From: Thecamonas trahens ATCC 50062
Taxonomy: Eukaryota; Apusozoa; Apusomonadida; Apusomonadidae
Assembly: GCF_000142905.1 (NCBI RefSeq)
Contig: NW_013657642.1
Coordinates: 248,854 to 312,853 of the forward strand
Length of the DNA: 64,000 bases
Direction: 5' to 3'
Position numbers and translations under genes: made by a program. Positions 1-9,900 of this stretch are shown here, piece after piece. The notes under the pieces were generated by a model, which was not told the origin of the DNA, ran no database searches, and worked only from the letters and a program-made list of their open reading frames with translations. Numbering within the stretch: position 1 is the stretch's first letter; every line of letters starts with the position of its first letter.

Positions 1-134
1 GGCTTGGCCTTGGCCTCGCGCCACGTGCTGGCGGAGAGGGAAACTTTCCGCGGACGGACCGACGGCTCTTGCTTCGTCGCCTTTGCGCTGCCGGACTTGC
101 GGGAGTGTTGTTTGATTTGGGGCATCTGATAAGG
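1..134 (-). other. Open frame to window edge, in frame after the neighbouring TGA stop
   Basis: After the TGA at 137-135 that ends the coiled-coil gene, the same frame stays open to the window edge (CCT TAT CAG, then an ATG at 125-123). The 41 or so codons from that ATG start MPQIKQHSRKSG and are rich in Lys, Ser and Arg. It may be the first exon of the next minus-strand gene, ten bases after the previous stop. It may also be a further exon of the coiled-coil gene, since CTTATCAG would make an acceptable splice acceptor, or readthrough past TGA. No domain is recognised, and the part beyond the edge cannot be seen. Confidence 0.35.
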
Positions 135-3100
135 TCACGGCCTTTGGTCATGGTTGGGAGTCAAGATCGGCGTGACGCTGGTGTCAGACTCCGACCCCGC
201 CTCGGGCTCGGGCTCGTCAGTGAGCGGCGAGTGGAACAGCTGGGTCTCGAGCTGGGCAAGGTGGGTCTTGAGTACGCGCATCTGGGTGTTGAGCGCCTTG
301 TCGTGCATCATCTGCTCTGTGCGTTGCTGAACAAGAACCGCATTCTGCCGCTGGAGCTCGGTCAGCCGCATTGATGCTTTCTGTCGCGCATCGTAGAGGG
401 ACTGGACCTCGAGCTTGAGTGCGGCGTGCTCCGCGGCCGACGGTGCGGCATCAAGGAGGTCGAGCAGCTCGCGATTGGCCTGCCGGGCTTCGGTGACTTG
501 CGCCTCGAGCGCACCGACTTCAGCCTCAAGCTCAATGTTGCGGGCCTGGAGCGACATGACCCGCGCGGCAAAGACATCGCGCGGAGGCGAGCCAGGCGGC
601 AGTGCCGCCGCAGCCTCAAGCTCCTCGATCACCGCACTTTGCTCCTCCAGTTGCGCAATGAGTCGCGAAGTGGAGGTCTGCAACTCGGCCTGCAGCTCGT
701 CCACCGTCGCCGTAAGCGCCACTTGCTGTGAGGTCAGGACGGCGTTCTCGTGCTGGAGGCGCGCGAGTTGGTCGGCCTCGGCCTCGCTCGCACCCGATGA
801 CATGTCGCGGAGCTCGTTGGGCCCGCGCGCCACGGCAGTTTCCAGCAGCTGCTCCAGATCTCCGACGCGGGAGGCGAGCTCAGCAGCGCGGCAACGCTCG
901 GCCTCGAGTTCGGCCTCAAGCGTACGCTCGCGCTGTGTTGCGGTGAGGACCGAGTCCTTGAGGCTCGCGACCAGGGCGCTTTCCGAGCCGCAACCGTTGC
1001 TCGGCAACGCCTCCGCGGAGCTCTCGAGTGAGCGCAACGAAGTCTCGTGCCCGCTGAGGGCAGCCTCGAGCTCAAGAGCAACGACCTCGAGCTGGCTCGA
1101 CTTGTCAGCAAGCGCAGCGTCGAGGGCGGCAACTTGTGCGGCATGCTTGGTCTGGTACTCGGCATGGGTGTCGAGGAGCGCGGTCTTGAGGGCAGAGGCA
1201 GCTGCACTGGCGGCAAGTCGGCTCTCCTGCTCGACTTCAACGGCCTCGCACAGCGCACCAACCCGCGACGAGAGCTTGTCCCGCGACGCGGTAACTTGCG
1301 AGAGCCGCGCGGCGAGGGCGTCATTCTCGCGCATGAGCTTGTCGCGGGCTGAAGTGACTGCCGAGAGACGCGAGTCAAGCTGCGAGCGCGCCGCGCTATG
1401 GCGAGCAGCCGACTCGCGAGCGCGCTCGTCGGCGCGGCCGAGCTCGACATTGGCCTCGGCGAGTTGTGTCCGGAGCGTGTTGCGCTCGCGGGCAAGCTCG
1501 GCAGCACCATGCGCGTCGGCACGCGCTAGCGCCAGCTGGGCCTTGAGCTCGTCGAGTGCCGCCTCGTGCGAGCGCGCCTCGGCCGCTTGCTGCGCCAGAG
1601 TCGAGTTGGCGGCGCGGAGATCGTCGCGCTCGCGCCGGAGCGTGGCGGCCAGCCGCGCGTCCTTTTGGGCAAGCGCGAGGTCGGCGCGGACCTCGTCGAG
1701 CGCCAGCGCTTGGCTCTGCGCCTCGGAAAGCTTGGCCGCGAGCGCAGCGTTGGCAGCACGGAGTGACGACGATGACTCGGCAGCAGCAGCAGCCGACGCC
1801 CGCGCAGATTCAAGCGCGGTGACCAGCTCAGCATTCTCACGCTGCAGCGATTCGAGCTGGACAGCTTCCCGTTGGTCGCGGCGGCCTGATGCACGTGCGG
1901 CGTCGAGAGCTCCCCGCAGCTTGGCATTTTCTGATGTCAACTCGTCAACTTGCTCCTGTGACGACGCATAAAGCTCGTGGAGCCTTGCCGACTGCGAGGC
2001 AAACGCCGACGTCTTGGACGCCAGCGTCGCGCGGGCCTTTGCCAGAGCATCGCGGGTGCTCTTCAGCTCCACTGCAGTTGACGAGTCAAGGAACGACGCA
2101 TCCGGCTCATCAGTTGGCGAGAGCACGTGCGGCGAGCCCTCGTGGGCAGCAAAGACCGGCGAGGTTGGCGACGGGTTGTGAGGTTTGGGCTCCGGTGTCG
2201 GGACGGCCGCCTTGCGCGGCCTACGCTTGGCGCGAGACGGCGAGGCCGAAGAGCCTGGTGCTGGTGCTGGCGGCGACGGCTGCTCTCGCGTGGCATTACT
2301 CGGCGTCATCTCGGTTGGCGTCGCATTGTCTGGTGTCGCGTTGCCTGGCGCATGGTCGGGCGTCGCCATGGACTTGCGGACACGCTTGGTCTTGCGCCGC
2401 TTGACACGGCGCGACGAGCGCGAGTGCTGCAGCTTGCCAGACGTTTTCTCCTCGTCGGCGTTGCTGGCGGTGCGGCGCCAAGCCGACGTCCGGCGGATAC
2501 CATCGGCGACGCCAACGAGCGCATGCTGGCGGAACTCGTGGGCATCGTCAAAGATGGGTAGGTCAACAACCGAGTGCAGGTCCAGCGCAACATCCTCCTC
2601 GCCAGCCTCCAGAATAGCAGACGACAGCTCCGGGTCCGAGGTAAGAAGCGAGAGCTCGGCAAGGAGCCAAGGCAGGGCAAAGCCCATCTTCCACGACGCG
2701 AGCGTCAGATGAGGGTCGACAAGCGCGTTGTGGAGCTCGCGGAGGAGCACATGAGCGTCGGCGGCCGAGTCGGCAACCGAGCGAAGCCCAACGCGGAGGA
2801 GGAGGAGCGCTTCGTAGGCAAGCGAACGCTTGCGCATCAGGTCCGCGAGGTGCTGGCGGAGAAAAGCGCGGGCCTTGGACGACGAGTCAGCAACGGCAGC
2901 CACGGCCGAGGCGGTAAACGTCGAGACGGCGCCAGTGGCAAGTGCAGCCAGCCGCTTCGAGCCGCCATCGATCCAAAAGAGGAGAAAGAGGGCACCCGAT
3001 GGCTGCGGCGTCGACGCGGAGACCAGTGAGCGGAGCGAGCGGACCTGCCTCGACAGCCGCTTGCTGACAAACGAGGCGAGCTTGGAGCTGGGCTCTGCAA

Positions 3101-3503
3101 AGAGGGCACTGTCGGCAGCACCGGCCACAACCAGCGCGTCAATGCATGCGGCGTACGACCGCAGCAAGTACTCGAACAGATCGCGCGGGGCAGAGGCGGC
3201 AGCGTCGACGCGGTCGACGCCACGGTCACCCACACCGGCACCGCCGGCGGCCGCGGCGTACGACGCAGTCGCCTTGGCACGCGAGCCGAGGAGCGAGGCG
3301 AGCCAGACCAGGCCCGAGACCTGTGCGGCGCTGGCAGGCGCGGCGGCTGCATCCAGCTCGGCAGCCAGCTCGAAGAGCGTGTGTGCAGCCGTCGCCGGCG
3401 GCGTCACCGCTGGGTCAAGGAGCTTGGCCGACAGCGCCTCGGCGGCACGCCGCGACGGCGGATGCGGCGACGGCACTGCGCCGCAGAGGACAGCCAACGA
3501 CAT
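135..3503 (-). CDS. Large coiled-coil protein with helical N-terminal region
   Basis: This single-exon frame encodes 1122 residues. Residues 1 to about 330 are Ala/Leu-rich and helical, with a faint ANTH/ENTH-like look (around LFELAAELD and RKRSLAYEALLLL). A basic linker with RRVKRRKTKRVRK at about 365-378 could be a nuclear localisation signal. A Pro/Ser/Thr-rich stretch follows. From about 480 to the end it is almost continuous heptad-type coiled coil, rich in Ala, Glu, Leu, Arg and Ser, so a scaffold, golgin-like or motor-associated role is plausible. The function is not recognised and the ANTH resemblance is weak. The gene is divergent from the WD40 gene at 3948, with a tRNA between them. 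The frame stays open beyond the TGA, so the C-terminus may be longer. Confidence 0.75.
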   Translation of the reverse strand: MSLAVLCGAVPSPHPPSRRAAEALSAKLLDPAVTPPATAAHTLFELAAELDAAAAPASAAQVSGLVWLASLLGSRAKATASYAAAAGGAGVGDRGVDRVDAAASAPRDLFEYLLRSYAACIDALVVAGAADSALFAEPSSKLASFVSKRLSRQVRSLRSLVSASTPQPSGALFLLFWIDGGSKRLAALATGAVSTFTASAVAAVADSSSKARAFLRQHLADLMRKRSLAYEALLLLRVGLRSVADSAADAHVLLRELHNALVDPHLTLASWKMGFALPWLLAELSLLTSDPELSSAILEAGEEDVALDLHSVVDLPIFDDAHEFRQHALVGVADGIRRTSAWRRTASNADEEKTSGKLQHSRSSRRVKRRKTKRVRKSMATPDHAPGNATPDNATPTEMTPSNATREQPSPPAPAPGSSASPSRAKRRPRKAAVPTPEPKPHNPSPTSPVFAAHEGSPHVLSPTDEPDASFLDSSTAVELKSTRDALAKARATLASKTSAFASQSARLHELYASSQEQVDELTSENAKLRGALDAARASGRRDQREAVQLESLQRENAELVTALESARASAAAAAESSSSLRAANAALAAKLSEAQSQALALDEVRADLALAQKDARLAATLRRERDDLRAANSTLAQQAAEARSHEAALDELKAQLALARADAHGAAELARERNTLRTQLAEANVELGRADERARESAARHSAARSQLDSRLSAVTSARDKLMRENDALAARLSQVTASRDKLSSRVGALCEAVEVEQESRLAASAAASALKTALLDTHAEYQTKHAAQVAALDAALADKSSQLEVVALELEAALSGHETSLRSLESSAEALPSNGCGSESALVASLKDSVLTATQRERTLEAELEAERCRAAELASRVGDLEQLLETAVARGPNELRDMSSGASEAEADQLARLQHENAVLTSQQVALTATVDELQAELQTSTSRLIAQLEEQSAVIEELEAAAALPPGSPPRDVFAARVMSLQARNIELEAEVGALEAQVTEARQANRELLDLLDAAPSAAEHAALKLEVQSLYDARQKASMRLTELQRQNAVLVQQRTEQMMHDKALNTQMRVLKTHLAQLETQLFHSPLTDEPEPEAGSESDTSVTPILTPNHDQRP

Positions 3504-3724
3504 GAACGAGGTGACCCGTAGAGCGCGGCGTGCAGTGGAGTGTCAGCTAGTTGAGAGGCGGGAGCGGGAGCGAGGGCGGACGTCGGAGGTTCGCCGCCAG
3601 CTGGTTACGCTGGCCGAGCAAATGTGGCGGGAGAAACAGAGCAGGTCAGGAGGACAAGGGGGTGAGGGCTGGACAATTGAATGTATGCTATATATGCATG
3701 TTTTTATTGCATTTCTATCAACCA

Positions 3725-3795
3725 GTCCCTGTGGTGCAGTGGCAGCACGTATGTTTCCGGAGCATGAGCTCCAGGTTCGATTCCTGGCAGGGACT
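3725..3795 (+). tRNA. tRNA-Arg (anticodon CCG)
   Basis: A full cloverleaf folds by eye. The acceptor stem is GTCCCTG (3725-3731) with CAGGGAC (3788-3794), and the discriminator base is T. The D stem is GTGC/GCAC with a short 7-base loop containing GG. The anticodon stem is TATGT/GCATG, with two G-T pairs and the loop TTCCGGA, giving anticodon CCG, which reads CGG (Arg). The variable loop has 4 bases. The T arm is CCAGG-TTCGATT-CCTGG. An A box (TGGTGCAGTGG) and a B box (GGTTCGATTCC) are present for Pol III. There is no intron. CCA is not encoded, as expected in a eukaryote. CGG is used throughout the neighbouring GC-rich genes. Confidence 0.93.
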
Positions 3796-3803
3796 AGCCA
3801 TCA

Positions 3804-3813
3804 TTTTTTTTTT
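3804..3813 (+). terminator. RNA polymerase III terminator (T10)
   Basis: A run of ten T residues starts eight bases after the last base of tRNA-Arg. A T run of four or more on the sense strand is the usual Pol III stop signal. Confidence 0.85.
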
Positions 3814-3947
3814 GCCTTTGCCCCGACCCTCCACTCTTTCCTGCCAGCCAACTCGGCTGATCCCTCGCTCCCTCTCCCCTTCCCTCCCCCCAACTCTGGA
3901 CATAACTGCTGCCAAGAGACGCCACGTGACGCTGCACTGTAGCAGCC

Positions 3948-5786
3948 ATGCCGCAGCGCGGAAGAACATCACCACGGTCGCCGCCTCTCTCACCTGAAGC
4001 AGGCCCGCGGCCTGCGCTGCGGCCGCTTGGGGCACGCGGCCTGCCGCCGCCGCCGAGCAGCCGTGAGCGACAGAGCCAGGTCGGTCTTCGCAAGCCGCTG
4101 CGGATGGAGACACCCAAGCAGGTGCACATTCCCGGTGCTGACGAGGTGCGCAAGGCGGTGGAAATCAAGGCCCGAAAGGCTAGCGAGACTACCTCGGTCC
4201 GCAAGAGCAAGCGGGTGCGGGTGCTGGAGCTGCCGGCGCCCGCGACCAACCCGAAGGACGCCAGCAGGGACGAGATCGAGACGCTCGAGATGGCGCGCGA
4301 GGTCGACGATGCTCGTGCGTTCCGGGCTGACCTCAACGAGTGGCTCCGTGGCATCGAGACCGAGCTAGCAGTGTCGCAGTTCCGCCCGCTGGCGCGGCGC
4401 GGCGCGCTGACAGCCAGCGGGCCGCACGAGCCGGCTCACCTCGCGCGTCATCTGCAGGTGAGCCTCGCCGAGCTCCCCACACTGGATGCCAGCACCATGA
4501 CGAGCGAGTTTGTGCTGCGGACGGTGATCCGGGCGCATGCGGGAGTCAATAGCAGTGGTGCTGTTCCGTCCGACGCCGAGGCCGGCGTGGTGGTTCGGCA
4601 AGTCGGCTTCAAGCCCTCGCTCGACCCCGAGCTGAAGGAGAGCTCGATTGTGGCGAGCGTGGGTGGCGAGACGGTCATTATTGTTGACTGTGCGTCGCGT
4701 AACGTCGTCAAAAAGTGCCGGCCCGCGGCTGACGCGCCGCCGGGCATGCCGCGCGAGAGTCTCGCGGCGCTAGCGTGGACAGTCCTACCTGCGGCCGATG
4801 AGCGCATTGTGCTCGCGGTCGGTGGCACACTGGGCGTCATCTACCTTCTTGCGCCTGATCTCAACGTTCTTTACGAGGCTATTCGGCTGGGAATCGACCA
4901 CGGCATTACTGCGCTTGCCTTTCATCCTGTCAAGTCAGCGTGGCTGTTCTCAGCCTCGGCCTCGGGCGTCGTCCTCCTGCACGACGTCGGGTGCCCCGGA
5001 CCGTCGGCCGAGGCGTATCCGCCGACCACTCTGGCCTCGTTTTCGTGCGCCGGGCGCGGCGGCCTGCACTCACTCGCCCTCTCGCCCATGCACGACATGC
5101 TGTTCGGCGCCGGCGCCAACGGCAAGCTCCACTGCTGGCCGCTGGGTGAAGAGCTTGATCAGGTGCGCAACCCGCGGCCGCGGTGGCTGGAACACTCTAC
5201 CCGGACCCGGCTCTCGTCCAAGACTGCGACTGTCCATGGCTTTCACGCTCGGGTTCATGGCGGGCCGCTGGCGTTTGCGCTCCCTCTCTCGGCTCACAGC
5301 ATCGCGGTCGCTTCGGCAGCATGCCCACTCGTCGACGTCCTCGTGGCCGGCTTCGCCTCGGTGGGAGAGCCGGGTGGACTCGGCTCGGATGCAGAGAGCG
5401 AAGGCAGTGATGGCGACGAGAGCCGGAGCAGCGAGCCAGTGCCCGAGTGCAGCGATGTGGTGAGCCTTGAGATGAGGGCACTTCTCGAGGTGCCCGAGTT
5501 TGGCCAGGGCCTTGGCGCGCTCTCGCCGTGCGGGCGGGTGCTGCTGGTGCCACAGGGCCGAGAGCTGGCGCTATTTGACGTCTCAGCATTTGGCGAGCTT
5601 GTACCCGGTGAGGGCGGAGTAGCTCATGCCGAGCTTCCGACAGCATTGGCTGTGGGCACGCTCGCATCCGAGGCTGTTGCTGCGCCACTGCGGCATGCAA
5701 CAGTCTCACTCCACGGGCGATACCTGGTTGCAGCCGGCGAGGGTAACTCACTTTATGTGTGGGAGCGTGTGGAGAAGCAGCAGTAG
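3948..5786 (+). CDS. WD40-type beta-propeller protein
   Basis: A single exon encodes 612 residues. The first 70 or so residues are a Pro/Arg-rich tail, followed by a charged helical region with KSKRVRVLELP near residue 86. From about 210 onward there are WD40-like blades. Examples are AWTVLPAADERIVLAVGG, ALAFHPVKSAWLFSASASG and SLALSPMHDMLFGAGANGK followed by LHCW. An acidic, Ser-rich insertion (about 485-505) interrupts the propeller, and the end SLHGRYLVAAGEGNSLYVW is a classic last blade. The blade spacing recalls EED and LRWD1-type chromatin propellers, but the match is loose. It is convergent with the methyltransferase gene, only seven bases separating the stop codons. Confidence 0.7.
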   Translation: MPQRGRTSPRSPPLSPEAGPRPALRPLGARGLPPPPSSRERQSQVGLRKPLRMETPKQVHIPGADEVRKAVEIKARKASETTSVRKSKRVRVLELPAPATNPKDASRDEIETLEMAREVDDARAFRADLNEWLRGIETELAVSQFRPLARRGALTASGPHEPAHLARHLQVSLAELPTLDASTMTSEFVLRTVIRAHAGVNSSGAVPSDAEAGVVVRQVGFKPSLDPELKESSIVASVGGETVIIVDCASRNVVKKCRPAADAPPGMPRESLAALAWTVLPAADERIVLAVGGTLGVIYLLAPDLNVLYEAIRLGIDHGITALAFHPVKSAWLFSASASGVVLLHDVGCPGPSAEAYPPTTLASFSCAGRGGLHSLALSPMHDMLFGAGANGKLHCWPLGEELDQVRNPRPRWLEHSTRTRLSSKTATVHGFHARVHGGPLAFALPLSAHSIAVASAACPLVDVLVAGFASVGEPGGLGSDAESEGSDGDESRSSEPVPECSDVVSLEMRALLEVPEFGQGLGALSPCGRVLLVPQGRELALFDVSAFGELVPGEGGVAHAELPTALAVGTLASEAVAAPLRHATVSLHGRYLVAAGEGNSLYVWERVEKQQ

Positions 5787-5793
5787 AGCCAAA

Positions 5794-6828
5794 TCAGGCG
5801 CTAGTGACTCGCGTGAGCACTACCGTGTGGCCGGGTTCGATAGCCGAGGCGACCGGATCGAGTGGGAGGTCGGTGAGGATGAGGCCTGCGGCAGCAGCCG
5901 CCGCAGTAAATAGGGCGTAGGTCTCAGGCTGGCGCATGGTCGAGGCAATGAGGGCGTACTGCGACAGCCCGTCGACAAGAAAGGCAGCGAGGACAGCGAC
6001 GAACGGGTCGACAATGGTCGGGTCGTAGACGCAGTCTGCAGCGATGAGGACGTCGGCGTGCTGGCCAAACTCGGAGACCATAGCGCCGGCGCCGGCAGGC
6101 GTGGCGGCGTCGCTCCAGTCGAGGAGCGCGCAGTCAACGGTGCCGGCCATCCCGTTGAGGGCCACGTTCTCGCGCAGCCGATCAAGGACCGGTGGCACGC
6201 CATCGGTGAGAACAAGTCGAGTCTCGGCCGCTAGAGCGTTGCGAAGGAAGAGGCCCGTGAGGCCGACGCCAGCGCCGAGCTCAAGGACTGAGGCCGGGGG
6301 TGGGTCTAGCGGGACGGCGTCGAGATAGCGGGCGAGGACGACGCCCGACGGCCAGAGAGCCATGCCGACACCCTCGCCGTACGACGACGAGACAGTGACG
6401 GCAACGACCGAGGAGCCCAGGACCAGATCGGCGGTGGTGTATGGCGGGCCGCCCGGGTTGCGCAGGAAGAGCCGGTGGAAGGCCTCGCCGTAGTCGTCGT
6501 CGCCGCGCGGTGCCATGGTCGCCTCGACAAAGGCCATCATCAGCGCATCCGGCACCACTGAGCCCGCGCCTTCAATGGCACCCACCAGCCGCTTGAGCAG
6601 TAGCCGCCGGTACCGCGCCGATGCCGGTGCGCGCTCCGTCACCAGCGCCGCCGTCACCAGGTTGTCGGCCATCCACGCCAGCGCCGCGGGCTCGCTCAGC
6701 GCGAGTGCCCACTCGGCGCCTGCCTCCGCCTCGACTTCTGCCAGCAGCTGCGGCACCGGGCGGACTGCGAACACGCCCTGCCGGAGCAGCAAGAGCGCCT
6801 TGCACGGCGTGTAACTGTCGCTGTCCAT
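5794..6828 (-). CDS. EEF2KMT: eEF2-lysine methyltransferase (FAM86 family)
   Basis: The predicted protein has 344 residues, close to the roughly 330 of animal FAM86/EEF2KMT, which trimethylates a lysine on elongation factor 2 using SAM in the cytosol. The N-terminal half matches the FAM86-specific region in style. The Rossmann methyltransferase follows, with motif I VLELGAGVGLTGLF, an acidic SAM-ribose position in LVLTDG, ALLDWSDA, and the post-II motif DVLIAADCVYDP, as in family 16 methyltransferases. The frame stays open upstream to 7125, but that would overlap the channel gene. The ATG at 6828 (MDSDSYTPCK) begins the family-like sequence and was chosen. Specificity for eEF2 is inferred from family similarity. 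Confidence 0.82.
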   Translation of the reverse strand: MDSDSYTPCKALLLLRQGVFAVRPVPQLLAEVEAEAGAEWALALSEPAALAWMADNLVTAALVTERAPASARYRRLLLKRLVGAIEGAGSVVPDALMMAFVEATMAPRGDDDYGEAFHRLFLRNPGGPPYTTADLVLGSSVVAVTVSSSYGEGVGMALWPSGVVLARYLDAVPLDPPPASVLELGAGVGLTGLFLRNALAAETRLVLTDGVPPVLDRLRENVALNGMAGTVDCALLDWSDAATPAGAGAMVSEFGQHADVLIAADCVYDPTIVDPFVAVLAAFLVDGLSQYALIASTMRQPETYALFTAAAAAAGLILTDLPLDPVASAIEPGHTVVLTRVTSA

Positions 6829-6950
6829 GGGTGAGGTGCGGCCGGCCACCGGCAGCCGCCCGCCCACTCGGGTCGACCGGTCTGAACGCCACACGGCGGC
6901 TGACGGCCTCGCCTGCTGGGCTCGAGCTTTACTACACTCCAACCCTGCAA

Positions 6951-9900
6951 CTAAAGACGCTGCGAGAGGGTGACGATGGACGAGTTGAGGTTCTTCATCC
7001 GCTGGATGAGGGGCGACGGCGGGACCGAGGGCGGGGCGGGGGAGGCGGGCGCCGGCGAACGGGGCTGGTCGTCGTACCCTGACGACGCGCTCGACTCGGA
7101 GCGCGATGCGGGGAAGGAGGACCACTCAGAGGCGGCATCAGACAAGGCGAGATCGGCCGGCGAAACAGCAACGGCGGACGGAGCCGAGTCGCTGTCTGCC
7201 GAGTACTCTACATCCGACAGCGAGTCGTCGGCAGCTGACATCGACGACGACGACGGGGTGATTGTCGGGGAAGGGACAAAGCCGACGACCCGCGAGGAGG
7301 CGCGTTCGCGGGCAGCCACCGAGCTCCAGACCTTGAGCTCGACAAGAATCGAGGTAGTACCACTGAGCGATGCCAGCAGTTGGCGGAGCTGGCCCTCGGT
7401 GGAGAGCTCGATCTTGAGCGCTGGGCGATCGGCGGGAATGAACCAAACGGCAAGGACGTTGACGGGATCAATGCCGAGCGCGAGCGCGGCCGACCTGAGG
7501 AGCATGTCGTACTTGCTGGTGGCGAAACTCCACGCCGGCAAGTCGATGGGGACCACCGTTGCCGTGCCGGGCGGCCCATCGGAGCGCCGTGCGTAAATGG
7601 TGAGTGTGCTGGGCACCGAGTCTTGAACCGGAGAGCTCGGCGGTGAGAGTTCGGGCAGGCCGCCAAGTTGGTGGGCAGTGGAGACACGGAGGCGAGGCGG
7701 GCGCGGCGGCGGGCTCATCACACTGCCCGTCACCAGCGACTGGCGGCGGACAAAAGCGCGCGAGGCCAAGAGGCCGGTGTGCGATTCCTGGCGTGCGTGC
7801 GGTGAGCGCGAGCGCGAACGCGAACGCGACAGATTGGCCTGATCGCGGCCGTCGTCCGACTTGGACCCGCTGTTGCGCGCGGCGAGCGAGGCCAAGAGCT
7901 GCTGGTCGACGCTCTGGTTGGAGCGGTATGTTTGCCACCAGTTGATGTCTGAGCGGACAAACAAGTTCTCGACAGAAATCTTGATGGTGTGGTCTGAGGT
8001 GTCCTTGAATAGCGGATTAGCCTCCCAGCAGCAGGTGTAGGCCTCGACGGCGGCGTTGAGGTGCTTGGCGCGCTGATGGGCAATGCGCAAGACTGCCCAC
8101 GAGTCGATGTCCTCCGGATGGAGCGAAAGGACCTCAATGAGGTCGTTGAGGGAGATGACGCCGAGGCGGACGGCCGAGGCGGCTGTGACCGTGGCCGACC
8201 GGGCGTGGTCGGGGCGAAAGAGCGCCATCTCGCCAAAAAACGAGCCCGACGAGAGGGTGGCAAAAAGGAGAGAGTGATCGGCGTTGGTGACTTGGACCAC
8301 GCCCGAGTAGATGAGGAAGAGCTCCGAGCCGGTGTAACCTTCGCGGAGAATGACGTCGCCGGCCGACGCAGCCGAGGTTGTCATGCGCAGCAGCGTCTCA
8401 GCGACAAAACTCGGCGAGACGCCGTGGAAGAACGCGTTGGAAGCCATCTCATGCTCTTTGACGTAGAGCGAGACGGTGTTGCGGAGGCGGGCCGAGAGCT
8501 CGGTGAGAATGGTCTTTTCATCGTGGGCGGCTTGCCGCGACTCCCAGGTTCGGTAGTAGTGTTCTCGGATGTCGTCCTGGATACTTTTGGGCAACGAGCG
8601 GTACTTCATGTACGCATTGACCGAGTCGAGGCGGTCGTTGAGCGGCGAGGACTCGAGCCTGTGGACGAGCTGCGACATGGCACCGACCGAGTATGAGAAG
8701 AGCGAAATGCCGAGGAACATGGCAAAGATGATAAAGACGCGCTCCTCCGAGTTGGTCGGCACAATGTCGCCGTAGCCAAGCCCGGTCACGGTCATGATGG
8801 CCCAGTAGAGCGAGCCGATGTACTGAGCTGCGGTCGAGGCGTGCCGCAGGCCTGCGTCGTCGACCCAGGTTCTTGCCGACGCGCCTTGCGAGGTGGCGAC
8901 GTAAAACCAGAAGCACGCCGCGAGGTGGGCAAAGACGAGCATGGCGATGAGGAGCTTGAGCAGACGCAGGTAGGCCGAGTTGAGGTTGAACCGGAAGCGC
9001 CACTTGCGGATGACCCGCGAGATGCGGACAAGACGGAGGAGGCGGAGGAGACGAATGAGCTTGAGCGTGCGCACGGTCTTGGAGAGGCGCCACACGTCAC
9101 GATCCGAGTTGGATGGCGAGACAAAAATGAACATGAGCAAGTCAAACGGGATAGAGGAGATGGCGTCGATGGCGAACCAGGTCTTGATGTAGCGCTTGGC
9201 AATGACGTCGACGTTGGTGATGAGGTACGGTGGTGTGACCGAGTCGTCGAGAACAGCGGTGACAAAGTTGGCGACGACGTCGACCACAAACACAAAGTCC
9301 ATGACCGACTCGACAACAAAGAGCCAGATCGGGGCATTGAGGGCAAAGCATACGCGAAACGGCGTGACCAGCACGTTGTAGACGAGGATGACGACAATGA
9401 CAATGTCGATGCAGCGCCGGGTGAGCGACTTCGGGTTGATGATGTACCACGGCTTGAACCCGGTGCTGGCCGGGGTAGGTGCAAGCGTACCATCAGCGGC
9501 ACCACTCACCTGCGCAACCATGATCTCGGGCCTCACCAGGAGCAACTCGTCATCTCCGGGCGGGAGGAAGAGGAGACTCTCGCCGGGCGTACCACGGTGG
9601 TCGCCGAGGCCCGGCAGCGCAACAGGCGTGCCCGCCTCCAGCTCGCCGCCCGACGGCGAGAGCGAGCCGCCCGACGGCGAGAGTGCGAGCCCGTACGGCT
9701 CGGGCTGCGGCGAGAGTGCGAGCCCGTAAGGCTCGGGCTGCGGCGAGAGCGAGTCTGCGCTCAGCCCACTACCGCTAGCTGCAGGCATCGCTGCCAACGG
9801 CATGCTCCCGCCGCCAGACAGCACCCGCCGCCGCCGCCGGTCGAGAGGCGAGCCGACGCCTACATACACCTCGGCAGCGTCAGGCGAGGGTGAGCCCGAG

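Larger units (their letters stand above)
3504..3947. promoter_or_regulatory. Divergent intergenic region holding the tRNA
   Basis: This 444-base stretch separates two divergent protein genes and must contain both of their promoters. It also holds the tRNA-Arg and its T10 terminator. Around 3680-3720 it is locally AT-rich, with TATATATGC, upstream of the tRNA. No other gene is visible here. Confidence 0.6.

Noticed and set aside
415..1971. A 518-codon Ser/Ala/Arg-rich plus-strand frame
   Set aside because: Exact antisense of the coiled-coil gene; composition is what reversed coiled-coil codons produce.
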